Origin: Brachionus manjavacas
Taxonomy: Eukaryota > Rotifera > Eurotatoria > Ploima > Brachionidae
Length of the DNA stretch: 64,000 bases
Direction: 5' to 3'
Assembly: GCA_019054805.1 (NCBI GenBank)
Contig: JAHQIY010000004.1
Span: forward strand, 806,001 to 870,000
The translations under genes were made by a program, and so were the position numbers. Under the pieces are notes generated by a model. That model was not told where the DNA came from. It did not search any database and saw nothing but the letters and a program-made list of their open reading frames with translations. Shown here in pieces: positions 31,838 to 42,600 of this stretch; the first letter of the stretch is position 1; every line of letters begins with the position of its first letter.

Positions 31838-31915
31838 TAATAATAATAATAAGCTACGGCTAGCAAGTTTGCGGAGGTGGTCTACTAGGAGATCGCCTTT
31901 GGTAGCACATTACGC
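31838..31915 (-). repeat. LINE-A-type 3' end (UTR and trinucleotide tail)
   Basis: The minus strand reads GGCGATCTCCTAGTAGACCA, CCTCCGCAAACTTGCTAGCC, GTAGC, then repeated TTA. The composition and layout (AAGG-GATC-TC, TAGTAGAC, CTTGCT) resemble the LINE-A 3' UTR at 830-905, ending in a trinucleotide repeat. No coding part is attached. Confidence 0.45.
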
Positions 31916-32080
31916 AATAAAAGGAAAAATACAGAAATAAGAGAAACTGACAAGATTATGTAGTTTAATAGACATTATTGGTAACTTTGATATTCAATAC
32001 AACACACAAATAAAACTGAGAGGGGTATATAATAAAGAAATTAAAAAGAAATATAAATAAAATTATCATGTGGTAAAAAC

Positions 32081-32313
32081 CAGACTTGTTTTTAAGTCAT
32101 AAGTCTTAAGTAAAGTCAATGACTTAATAAATCCATATTTGATACCAATAAAGTAGTCGCTTCCAAATTCCTGGCCGTTAATCTTGACCTATGTGCTCTG
32201 TAAATGATTTAGAAAAAAATTCTTTCAACTGGTCCAGATGAAGCAGGTATTGATAAAATTTTTGTGCAAGTCATAACTTTGACTTAAATTTTTGTGACTT
32301 ATAAACAAGTCTG
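32081..32313. mobile_element. 233-bp hAT-type MITE with perfect 8-bp target duplication
   Basis: It starts CAGACTTGTTTTTAAGTCAT and ends with the inverse, TTATAAACAAGTCTG. The flanks are GTAAAAAC at 32073-32080 and again at 32314-32321. Terminal CAG...CTG and an 8-bp duplication define the hAT superfamily. The interior is built from AAGTCA/TGACTT words. It contains no protein, so it would depend on a transposase encoded elsewhere. Same family as 59083-59392. Confidence 0.9.
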
Positions 32314-33021
32314 GTAAAAACTTGGTGGCTGGTTTTGAAAACATCAAAATTTTTAATTATAATAATTTAGCAAATTAAATAATCTTTTAGATTTTGTTAT
32401 TTAAGTCAATTTTCTTGTTGTTTAAATTTTGTTTTAAATCATTGTTCTAAAATATGCTAAATCTCGACACTATTTCAAGTGAAAGTGAGCCAAAACATTC
32501 TTTCTTACTAACTGGCTCAATGAATTTTTATAGTCATAAACATGAAATAAATTTAAAAAAAAATATTTTTCCTTTTTAAACAAAAATTTTTAATTTTTTT
32601 AAATTAGTTCATTTAAAAATGATGTAATGATTAAATCAGAAAAAAAGAATTTTAAAATTAATTAAAGATCCAACTCAATGCATTTAAAAGTAGTCAAATT
32701 GAAGATATTTAGTCTACTCTCAAAGTCGGATTATAGAAAAGATCATTAAAAAAGCTAAACAATAAATTAAATATAAATAATCGAAATATTAAGTCTTGAA
32801 ACAAGACTACAATTTTTTTATAATAACATGTAATGTAATAAGCAAAAATACAAACTGTTTTTTTTTCTTATTAAGTTAGTTTTTAAGTTTATAGAAGATT
32901 AAACTTATAATAATAATAAATTTTCCACATTTACTAATTTAATTATTTAAATTATAATACATTCAATGTTTTATATACAAAGTAAAGATATTTTTTAAAG
33001 TTTTAACATATCATTTAATAA

Positions 33022-33162
33022 ACTGCTCTTCGTGAAAATCAAATTATTCCTGTAGAGAGCTTCACGAGCTTGGGTATGTTCTGGACAAAAACTGAACACA
33101 TTTTTAGAAAGCTCTTAAAATTCTCTACCAGAATTATGGGGGTCAGGTTTTTGAAAAGATAA
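33022..33162 (+). pseudogene. Probable LINE reverse transcriptase thumb fragment
   Basis: The frame after a TAA reads TALRENQIIPVESFTSLGMF, WTKTEHIFRKLLKFSTRIMG, VRFLKR and stop. The VESFTSLGM-W-K segment resembles the V-SFKYLG motif that follows the YADD domain in many LINEs. The assignment rests on one motif only. Confidence 0.4.
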
Positions 33163-34840
33163 AAAAATTCAATTTTTAAAAAATAATAAATATTTTGCAA
33201 AAAAACTAAGTTAAAATTTTTGAAATTTTTTTAAAAATTTCACATCATGGACTCTAAAGAATAGATAAATTTAGAGTCTTTGCATTTTTTGAAATTATTT
33301 GATGAGTTTGAGAATTATTTTGCGCGAACGTCAAAGTTTGAATTGCCATGATTTTCGATTAATGAGGCAAGGCAAAAAAAGAATTACCAGATCAGCATAT
33401 TTGGAGATGTACCAAATGCAAAGGTGCCTGTCAGTCCGAACAGGTTGTCTATTTAATTTGACTTGATTTTCGAAACAAAGCATCATAAATGGACTTAGTA
33501 AGTTGAGCAAGTCTTCGTTTTTAGAACAAGGAAAATTTGGTTTCTGTTTAAGACTTTTCAATAAATCTTAAAGTAAAAAAAGCCCTAAAAGAATTGGTTT
33601 TATTTATAAAAAATAAACAATTTTATCAGATAAACTATCTTTTAAAGAGACAATAACAAACGACTACCAGATAATTTTTTTTTAATCTGTTTCTATTAAA
33701 GGAAGATGTAAGAAACATTCGGTGTTTTAATTTATTTTGATTTTTCTTTCCTTGTTATTTCTGATTTTTTTTTTGCCTCTTTCAATTTTTTTTCTACAAA
33801 ATTTTCTTGAGACTTGGCATGGCATGTGCTCTTTGATTTTAAACAAAATAAAAAATAAAAATTTTCAAATAAAATAAACAAGGATCGGTGTTCAAAATTA
33901 AAATAAAAAAAAATTGTTAATGTGCAAAATAAAAATTAAATTTATTTAATCTATACTTTAATTTCATATTTAAAAATCAGAAACCAAAAATGTATTTAAG
34001 GGTTGTCCCTTAATTACGGAAACATTATTTTTGTGATTTTATTTATTTAAAATTTTTAATTATGAGTTTTCTTTTGAATAAAAATGTATTTCTTAAAGAC
34101 TTTAAAAATCCAAAGACTATTTTTAATCGGCTGTTGGTTAAAGATTCGTTTTAGAAAATTATTAAATTAATATTTTCTTTAAAAAAAGAAGATAACAAAA
34201 AAGCAAAAAAATAAATATAATTAATTGGTGCATTCAAAATAAGAGTAAATTTTATGTGACTAAATTTCTCCAAATCGTGCCTTATACGTATTTTAATTAG
34301 TAAAAATTGAATTTTAGATTTTTTTAAATTAAATTATAAATTTTAAATAAATGTTATTTTAATAATAATTCCTACAGCAAATATTTTTTTCTGCTTTTCT
34401 AATACTGATTTTTCTTTAATAAGTACTATTTTAATACAGAGCAAATGTGACGAAATTTTAATTCTAATTAAATAAACATTAAAAAATAAAGGTCATTCTT
34501 GATGTTAAAATTTTATTTTCGCTTCCACGTTTTATTATTTCAAAATTTTTGGCATTTTTCCTTTCCTTTTTTCTGCTCTTAAGGGACAACCATATTTAAG
34601 ATATTTAAATCTTCACAAAAGATAACCGAAAGAAATTTCAAGCGGTTTAGATTCATTAAAAAATTTATTTTGAATTTTATTCTATTTGATATTTTATTAA
34701 TAAAATTAATTATTTTGAAAAAAGTTAAACAAATAAAACAGTATTTTAAAAACTTCAGCAGTTTAAAAATTCAAATTCTTTGCGAATAAGATTTGTTACC
34801 TGAAGAATAACAAGGATAGTTGTTTAATTGTTTATTGTAA
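33163..34840. other. AT-rich DNA, no firm gene
   Basis: The minus frame at 33331-33561 lies in a slightly less AT-biased patch that is also readable on plus (QISIFGDVPNAKVPVSPNRL). It may continue the LINE fragment just upstream, but no motif decides this. Confidence 0.4.
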
Positions 34841-34858
34841 TAATGGATATAATAATAG

Positions 34859-34885
34859 TATTATGTCTTCTAAGAAGACATAATA
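34859..34885. repeat. Perfect 13-bp-arm palindrome
   Basis: TATTATGTCTTCT, one A, then AGAAGACATAATA. It lies at the distal edge of the tRNA-like SINE that follows, possibly as a terminal hairpin of that SINE. Confidence 0.75.
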
Positions 34886-34889
34886 GTGG

Positions 34890-35085
34890 TTCGCGTTGAT
34901 CAACTTCACTGCAATTTTCTTTTTATTACCCAGTCTAAGCCGGTCCTTCTTTTTTAATGAAAGGTTTTTGTTTAAACAAGGGCTGCAGAGATATTTGAAG
35001 ACTTTTTCTCCTCTAACGGGGTTCGAACTTTTGATCCTCAGCTTGTATGACTTACACACAAACTATTCGGCTATACGGGCTCTAC
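34890..35085 (-). repeat. tRNA-derived SINE
   Basis: The minus strand from about 35082 reads GCCCGTATAGCCGAATAGTT (A-box/D-arm region TAGCCGAATAG), then TTGTGT-GTAAGTC-ATACAA (a six-pair anticodon stem with a seven-base loop). Next is GGATCAAAAGTTCGAACCCC, a strong B box/T arm. The tRNA-like head is about 75 nt, followed by a body toward 34890. An internal RNA polymerase III promoter is implied by the A and B boxes. The long overlapping open frames on both strands are incidental. No CCA or good acceptor stem, so not a functional tRNA. Confidence 0.7.
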
Positions 35086-35639
35086 TAAAGGATAGGCATA
35101 TGTATCTCGTAAGAAATCTTGAATCTTCTAGAATAGAAATCCATTATGATTTTAGGCGTACTAATAAAAAAGCAGTCACGTTTTCTATATATATGGTCTA
35201 AACACGAGTTGATCATCAAGTAAGCGAGTGCTTAAAGTGTGACTAGCATATTTGCATGTCCAATTCAGGATTCCAAATCAGTTTTGGTATTTTAATTGCT
35301 GATTTTTTTAAATTAAAAAAAAGAGAGGCAAATTACAAATGATAGTATATAGAGAAATAGAGAGATATATTATCAAACTGTTGTAGTTCTCTCAATAGTT
35401 ACGATACCGCTTCTGCCAACTAAGATGTCTTTAGTTTCACAGTGCAATACTATGATCTCATGTGTTCAGCCAGTTGCTAGTATTTGACGATGTGAAAAAT
35501 ATTAGACAAGTGGGAGTTGAAGAAATTTTTATTTAAAACTTAAAATTTTTTGTCGTTTCCTATTTTATTTGTCTAGACTAGAAGTGGCCATTTATTAATA
35601 AATTTTTTATATTATTTTTTATATTATAAGTATTTTTTC
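35086..35639. other. Mixed-composition DNA, unassigned
   Basis: Less AT-biased in places (35180-35290, 35385-35520). It may contain SINE bodies, but no boxes or coding motifs are clear. Confidence 0.35.
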
Positions 35640-35735
35640 TTTATTATTGTGTTATAACCGCGAACCACTGATCCTTACAGATCCGGAAAGTAAGCTCTAA
35701 CCTTCAGGCTTATAACAGCACCATTAATTTAATAA
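35640..35735 (-). repeat. tRNA-like SINE head
   Basis: The minus strand reads GGTGCTGTTATAAGCCTGAA, GGTTAGAGC (A-box-like D arm), CTTAC...GTAAG (five-pair stem with an 11-base loop containing TTTCCGGATCT), then GATCAGTGGTTCGCGGTTAT (B-box-like GGTTCG). The arrangement is that of a tRNA-derived SINE. The sequence ATAGTGGTTCGCG also occurs at 34883-34895 on the other strand. Confidence 0.5.
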
Positions 35736-35854
35736 AAAAATATCAAAAGAAGTATAAAAACAAAAAAAATATTTCTCACATTTATTCAAACAAAAAATCA
35801 ACTTTCTTTTTAAATGCGTGTCACAAATTTTACATTTCTAGATATTTCAGAATC

Positions 35855-36005
35855 TATTATCATTATAATCAATTACAGCTGAACCGGTAGTTAGAATATC
35901 TAGATTCCATTTACTCTCTTTAATTCTATCAAGCTTGATTTCTTTGAGCAATTCAATTTAAGTCTTCAGATGACAGAGATTTGAGTACATCGGACAAACT
36001 TGATC
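35855..36005 (-). pseudogene. Unidentified coding remnant
   Basis: The minus strand reads SEESILEGF, a TGA, SSLSDVLKSLSSEDLN, a one-base frame slip, then ELLKEIKLDRIKESKWNLDI, LTTGSAVIDYNDNRF and stop. The residue composition is protein-like and continuous across the defects, which points to a decayed coding sequence. I do not recognise the family. It may be part of a transposon or a host exon copy. Confidence 0.35.
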
Positions 36006-36223
36006 AGAAACCCTCTAAAATACTTTCTTCTGATAAGGATTAACTCATTTTTTAAAGAAGATAAAATAAAAAATTTATTAAAAAAATTGATTAAAGTGAT
36101 AATGAATTTTGATAATTGTGATGGAAATTTAAAATTTAAGACAAGCAGTTAAAAAAAATAATTTTTAGTTTTTATACTTCTTTTAGTATTTTTTTATTAA
36201 ATTTATGATTATTGTAATCAAAG

Positions 36224-36728
36224 CAGAGTTGTTTAAAAGTCCTTAATTAAAGTCCAAGTCCGGACTTAAAAAATTTAAAAAAAAAAAAAAAGTCTAACAC
36301 TCGCTTTGCTTCCATAATAACCACCTGGAACCGCAAAAATGTCATTTTCTCGCGACAATGACTACCTGGAACGGAAGAAATTTCAATTTTCCCTTCAAAT
36401 TTATTTAACGCAAAAAAAATCTCACGATCATGCTAAGCAATAAAAATGACTGGAAAATATTTTTTTGACTGTAGTTGAGAATTAGGCGAAAATCTTCGTG
36501 ATCTTCCGTTCTTGAATAATTACTCTACATGAAAAAACAGGAACATTTATTTGAATAATTTTTAAAACCGGAGAAAAAATTGACTTTGGAATATCGGAAC
36601 ATGGAGTCATCAAGATTAAGACAATTTTTTATTTTTAAATATTTTAAGAATTTCCTTGTTATGATATTCATCGTGAAAAAAAAAGAAAAAAAGTCCGGAT
36701 TTGGACTTGTGACTTTTAAACAACTCTG
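36224..36728. mobile_element. 505-bp hAT-type MITE with perfect 8-bp target duplication
   Basis: It starts CAGAGTTGTTTAAAAGTCCT and ends with the inverse GACTTTTAAACAACTCTG. AATCAAAG flanks it at 36216-36223 and 36729-36736. Subterminal AAGTCCAAGTCCGGACTT on the left mirrors AAGTCCGGATTTGGACTT on the right. The interior has two ACCTGGAAC motifs (36322-36333 and 36361-36372). CAG...CTG termini plus the 8-bp duplication place it in hAT. Degenerate relatives are at 16136 and 19948. No coding capacity of its own. Confidence 0.9.
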
Positions 36729-36736
36729 AATCAAAG

Positions 36737-38472
36737 CATGGTTTAAAAATTATTGCTAACTAGATTAGTTGGAAGAAAATGAATGTTTGATTGAAAATTT
36801 AATTTGGAATTGCTTTATTAAATTAGTGGTATAATTTAACAAAGAATAATTTAAACTTTTAAAATAATTTTTTTTTAAAATTAAATTTTTGTAAAATTTG
36901 AAACAAATGAAAATTTTTTATTTAAAAAAATATTAAATTTTGAAATTTTTTTTTATACATTGTATGAGTTGCACACAAAAATTTGTCTTTTTATGAAACC
37001 TTTTAATCTTAAATTATACGTGGGTTTTAACAAATTCAATTTTTTATTTTTTACTTTAATGAGACAAAGTGCCAAGAGTGATAATTAAATTTTAAAAGCG
37101 TTAATTCCGCTCCAAGCAGTGATTGATCAAAATTAAAAGCATCAATTCAAGTAAGTTTTAGATAGACCCAACAAAATAGAAAGAAACTTATCTCCTGACA
37201 ATTCAATTTTTGCTCATGAGCAAAAAATCAAAAATTCCATAACGCTTAGCAAATTGATTTTTGGTATATTTGCTTTTTCGGCTTAAATTGGAATTGTTTT
37301 GTAACTGAAACCATTTGCCAGTCAGATTAAGCCAACAATAAAAATATATCTGTTTCTAATAGGTATCAAAATAAACCAAGATTATCATGCCTGTCTTAAG
37401 AGCATTGCAAGAACAGATTTATTTTCTTACAGATATAATTAAATTTATTAACATTTGAAAAGTAAAAAAAAAACTCTCTCGTATTGAGCTTAACTCAATG
37501 GTTGTAGTGTTCCTAATTCAGCTAAATAAAGCACACCAGAATTTAGTGTTTTAGTAAATAATCTATTCAAGACGCTTTTTTTATAATCTCACATTCAGAA
37601 AAAAATCAATACTTGAGCGATCATTTTCTAAATTGTAGAAAATTTAACTTTAAAATTTTGTTAGTCATTTTTTGTTCAGATTAAAAGCTCTCAAAGTAAA
37701 TAGGCAGCCAGAATTTTTTTTATTATTCATAATGGTGCTTATTTACTTTTAAACAATTATTTGTCTAACAATAGGAATTATTCTCAGCCAAGATTTTATT
37801 CAGTTGCTAAAAAAACCCTGATTTTAGAAAGCGATGAATAATTTATATTGTATAAATTTTAAGCCATAGTTAAATAAAGTAGCTTGAAGGTGGCCAAAAT
37901 GTCGTGGCCCAGTCTCAACCATGCTCAGTTTAATTATTATTGTTTTCTTTAGTCCTTCCATTTTATGTTATCAAAATGGTATATTAAAAATATTCCTAAA
38001 AAAGATGTTATCATTAACTAAATTTTATTATAAAAAAAAAGAATTTTTCAATAAAGTTTAAATGGGTTATTTAAAATGAAAACACAGTTTAAATTATGTG
38101 TGCGAGAGATGTGTAAAATTACCCCTCTTTTCTCTTCTATGCACTCTCCGCATTCGAGACATGTTGTAGGATTTTTTTGTTACTCAGTACTATCTTAATT
38201 TCATCAAAAGATATTGAATTCGTTCGAATTTAGACTGGGTATACGAGACCGTATTCTGATAAGCTTAAAAGCATGTAGTACACCCCCACGTATCACCTAA
38301 TCATCAGTATCTCAACTGATGCACAAAGATAAATAAGAGTTAATATGATTGTCATGTATTTCGGAAGTAGATGCTTCTAGATGCTGATATAGACATTTGT
38401 CTATTCTCACATCTCACATCTATCTCACATCTTGTCTTAATTGTAAGCCCGTGTCCTTATAAATTTATGGTT
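36737..38472. other. AT-rich DNA, no gene recognised
   Basis: No coding motifs. A phrase at 37488-37515 (CTTAACTCAATGGTTGTAGT) looks like a tRNA A box, but no B box follows. Confidence 0.5.
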
Positions 38473-38500
38473 AGTCAACCCTCGTTAATCCGGCCAATTT

Positions 38501-38630
38501 GGGAAAATATTTTCTTTCCGGATTGTCGAAATTGCCGAACTCTCGATAGTCCGGCATTAGGGGAAAATATTTTCTTTCCGGATTGTCGAAATTGCCGAAC
38601 TCTCGATAGTCCGGCATTAGGGGAAAATAT
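38501..38630. repeat. 60-bp tandem duplication in the transposon end
   Basis: 38501-38560 and 38561-38620 are identical, followed by the first 10 bases of a third unit (GGGAAAATAT). The unit contains CTCGATAGTCCGGCATTAGG and TTCCGGATTGTCGAAATTGC, words of the transposon terminus. Identity of the two units suggests a recent event. Confidence 0.92.
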
Positions 38631-38662
38631 AAACTTGGCCTGATTAATAAAAAAAAATTTTA

Positions 38663-39155
38663 CAAATGCACTCTTCACTGTATTAGCCATAAATTAGCAA
38701 TTTTTTTAAAGGATTTGTCACATTCATTCTACTTGTATTTATACCAAAATTCTCTGCATTTAAAGCGAGTTTATAAATGAATAAAAAAACAATATTTTTC
38801 AAAAACGGACATCTTTTTGAGCTATTTAACAAAAATCTTTATGACAAAAATTGAACAACTATTAAATTTGTTAAAGGAGTTTTTCTTTTTTGATTATTAT
38901 ATAAAGCTACATCTCTGCTTCAATTCAAAGCGAATCTTATAAAAAGATTTGCCAAATTGAGGCACTCTTCACTGTAATAGCCATAAATTAGCAATTTTGT
39001 AAAGGATACATACTTCGTATATTATTAAAAATATTAATTAGTAAAAATTTTCATTCATTCTGCTTGTATTTATACCAAAATTCTCTGAATTTAAAGCGAG
39101 TTTACAAATGAATAAAAAAACAATATTTTTCAAATACCGACATCTTTTTGAGCAT
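38663..39155. repeat. Direct duplication of ~190 bp inside the pogo-like element
   Basis: 38664-38838 (GCACTCTTCACTGTATTAGC ... GGACATCTTTTTGAGC) and 38967-39155 (GCACTCTTCACTGTAATAGC ... CGACATCTTTTTGAGC) are alike, including TTTATACCAAAATTCTCTG and AAAAAACAATATTTTTCAAA. The second copy carries a ~30-bp insertion near 39010-39040. Confidence 0.85.
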
Positions 39156-39208
39156 TTTTATAAGAATTTTTTGACAAAAAAATTCGATTGATTTTTATTT
39201 TTATAAAT

Positions 39209-39540
39209 TAGGGCCAAAGTTCCCGAAGCATCTAGGCTTAGCGAATTTTCCAAGTACAAATAGACGACATTTTTCAGAACCATCAGTATTCAAGCAAACA
39301 CCTACCGAAAGTCTTTTCTTGCTAGATTTTATTCCATTTACTGCTTGAGAAGCTTATGTTCTGTTCGGTTGCAGACGGTAAAATAGTGGGGTCTCGTCAA
39401 AATTATATACGTCTGAGAGAGAATATTAAGCAACAATCTCAGTAAGCTTTTTTAATTCGCATGAAATAACTTGCTTATCTACACTAGCACTCTCGCCAGA
39501 TGTTACATAAGAAGACAGTCCGTTACAATGAATATTTTTG
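39209..39540 (-). pseudogene. pogo/jerky-type transposase remnant (CENP-B-like DDE domain)
   Basis: One continuous minus frame reads NIHCNGLSSYVTSGESASVD, KQVISCELKKLTEIVA, a TAA, YSLSDVYNFDETPLFYRLQP, NRT, a TAA, ASQAVNGIKSSKKRLSVGVC, LNTDGSEKCRLFVLGKFAKP and RCFGNFGPNL. The block NFDETPLFYR-QPNRT carries the first catalytic Asp of the Tigger/jerky DDE domain, and KKRLSVGVCLNTDGSEK with GKFAKPRCF is the strand that follows. The remaining acidic residues and the DNA-binding N-terminus are absent here. Two in-frame stops inactivate it. Confidence 0.85.
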
Positions 39541-39636
39541 GCCTAATAATCGAATTAAAAGCTTTTACAATGCTTTATTTAAGAAAGGGAAAGGGAATTG
39601 AAAGATTATTCGGCAATCGAATTTGCCGAATGACTG

Positions 39637-42600
39637 TATAAATAAGGATTCGACTCTTAGAACGATGAGAGATAGGAAAATACCTTAACTGTTAGAGCTC
39701 AACAATTATTTAATAAACTATTTGAAAGTATACATGTGTTATTGCTGACTAAAACCCCCATTACAAAAATTTTATGCTTTTATTTAACAAATTCAATAAA
39801 AAATAATATTCAAAAATTACTATAGCTATTTTAACAATTTTTGATTTGTTTAATTTGCCTATTTTCTCCTCTTCAAAAATTACTAGAAGCGTTTTTTATA
39901 TTTAAAAAAAATTTTTAATTTAATGAAAGGTTTACACTTTGCTATTCATGTTTGGTCAAAATTTATTCAATGTGAATTTGAAATTTGATTTTAAAAGCTA
40001 AATAATTACAGTCAATAAACTTGAGATAAAATTATTAATTAAATTTAAAGCTTATTCAGAATAAAAATATATAATCAATAAAAGCTAAATAAAAAAAAAG
40101 GTGAAAAAAAAGAAGAAAATTAAGAATATAATATTATTTTTATGCTAGAATATTTATTCATCTTTCTAGTTTGCTATTATTTACTTGGTTTACTACACTA
40201 ATGACTTTTATTTGAGATGTATTTCCAAGGTTGTGCCCTTTTTTTTCCTTTCAGTGGTTTTTTGTTAAGTTTTTTTCAATTTTTATTTAAAAAAATAAAA
40301 AAGTTAATTAAATCAAAATAAGAATAAATTTGGGGTTACGAGAGAATGGAGTAAATAAGCTTAATTTAATGGTTGATAAAATATGGATAATTACTTGACA
40401 GAAATACCATTCGGATTAGGCAAGTTTTTTGCATCATTCCTGAATAGTTTCTAAAGTAAATGGGGGAAGAAATTGACAATTTGAGAGGTTGAAAGAAAAC
40501 ATTGGGTTTGTTCAAAAAACATTTGTTTTAGTTGACTCAATTGATAAAATATCAGTTTAATCTTTATTAGCTTTAATATTGTACGCATTTTAATAAAAAT
40601 TTTAAAAAAATTAATCAAGTAAAATTCGCACTTTTTCAACCAATTTGGTAACCTATTGTTTTTTACAACAATTTACGTGAAATACTGTAAAGGAGCATGC
40701 CCGCTAAGAAACCGTTTTTTCTCTGCCTCTAAGTCATTCCTTGAGTTAGCAGACAAATTCTAGCTCATTTCGAAGCTCTTGATGTACCGCTCTTTAATTT
40801 TAAATTTTGTCTTTGGCCTTTAAAAATGGTATAAAACTTATTTTTGGCAAATTTAGGAGCAATTTTAGAGTCAAAAGCAAAAATTAAAATTAATGAGTTT
40901 CAAATATTTGTCTCAAAAGCTTTAAAATAAAGAGGAAGAGAAAATATATTTCCTTTTTAGAAAAATTTAAATTAATTAAGATAGAAGATTTTATAAAAAA
41001 ATTTTTTAGCCAAAAATAATTTTTATCATGTACCCTTAAGTCATTTTAATCTTAATTTTAATTAAAAAAAAAAATTTTTTTTCATTTAATTAGAAAAAAA
41101 AGAAAAATATGCATGAGAATTTTTGAAAAAAAAAACTTTATTATAAATAAAATACTTTGAATTTAAATAAAAAAACAATTTAATTTTAAATATTAACTAG
41201 CACCCTACAATGTCTTATTTTAATTGATATATCCCAATGTATTTAATCTTCTTCCATTTTTCTTTATTTTAACTCTACACCCTCACTCCATGAGTCTCTA
41301 ATTTTTATTTTTAATTTTAGATACCAAAAATGCTATGCTTTAAAACCATTTTTTATTCACTTTTAAGAGCTTTTTCTGTAATCTAATAAAAAAAATTCAA
41401 AGTTAATAAAATTATACGAACTGGATTAAGATTGTTGTAAATAATTAAACGAGATAAAGATAATTTTATTTGGGATACGTGAAGCTGATATTAAAATTAG
41501 CATCAGATTTAGATACAGGTCCTGAATAAAATAATCAAATAATATTTTTTTCCAAAAAATGATTTTAATAAATATGCCAGAATTGTTTTTTTTCATTTTT
41601 TATTATTAAATAAATCAAATAAAGAGTTGGATAATTTTATTAATATTTTAAACTAATCGATAAGTAGATTGCCTTAATTATTCGATATTTGAATCAAGAT
41701 CAAAAAATAATTGGAATTTTAGAGACATTCAGAAGACAAAAAATCATTTTTATTAAAATTTGGTTATGATTATAAAGCCAAAATTTTAATAGTTTTTTCA
41801 TAAAAATTTAGATAATTATTAATCGTTAAAAATTTTATCTTGTAAATTTTTTTCAAATATTAATTTTTAATTAAGTGGAAAAAAGAGAAAAATCGACTCT
41901 AAAATTTGAAAAAAATAAGCTAAGCAAAATTTAATTGCCAACTTAAAAAAAAAAAAATTATTACTATTTAAATCGAACTAGTTTGAATTTTGAAGATAAT
42001 TTATGATCTAGTCAGTAAACTTTTTTTTGAGTCGAAAATTCTAGATTTTCTATTTTTAAGTTTTGCAATTTTCATCAAAACTATCAAAATTTATGGGCTT
42101 ATCAAAAAAAAATTTTTTTAGACTGGGCTTGTAGTTTTTAATTTCTACTGCCGAAATAAATTTTAAAAAATACCCTGAACTTACAGTAGAAAGTTTATCT
42201 GATTATTCTGGTAATAAAAATTCTTAAAATTATGTTCCAAATAATTTATTTTTTCTTGACCATTTCTTAAAAATGTAACCATGCAAATCTTCGGGAATAA
42301 CTTTCTTAACCAAATTTTAAATAAAATTTTTTTTCTGAATAATTTATTTTTGATGTCAAAACATTTTTGTCAATAGACTAAAAAAGTATATTTCCATATT
42401 ATTATTATATTTCCATATTTTTAGATTTTTGGTGCAATATTTCAGAAAATTTAAAAAAAACTCACCTAACTATTTAAAAATCAAAATTAAAAATAAAACT
42501 ATTTTGAAATATTGCACAAAATATCTAAACATATTCGAACAGAATTAAAATAGATTTTTTCCAAGACTAAAAGTACTTGTAAACTAAAATTTGATTTTTA

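Larger units (their letters stand above)
38473..39636 (-). mobile_element. pogo/jerky-type DNA transposon, defective
   Basis: The left end reads TAGTCAACCCTCGTTAATCC, and the right end inverted reads TACAGTCATTCGGCAAATTC. Both begin (C)AGTCA next to TA, as in pogo/Tigger/jerky elements, whose ends carry CTCG-TTATCCGG words. The interior holds a minus-strand transposase relic. The element was rearranged internally: a 60-bp unit near the left end is tandemly doubled and a ~190-bp segment is duplicated about 300 bp apart. Confidence 0.75.

Noticed and set aside
34832..35201. Overlapping plus and minus frames of 75 and 101 residues
   Set aside because: They overlie a tRNA-derived SINE and have no protein motif.
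37488..37560. tRNA gene suggested by CTTAACTCAATGGTTGTAGT
   Set aside because: Only an A-box-like phrase; no B box, no cloverleaf.
40451..40639. 62-residue minus frame
   Set aside because: No motif; composition typical of AT-rich noise.
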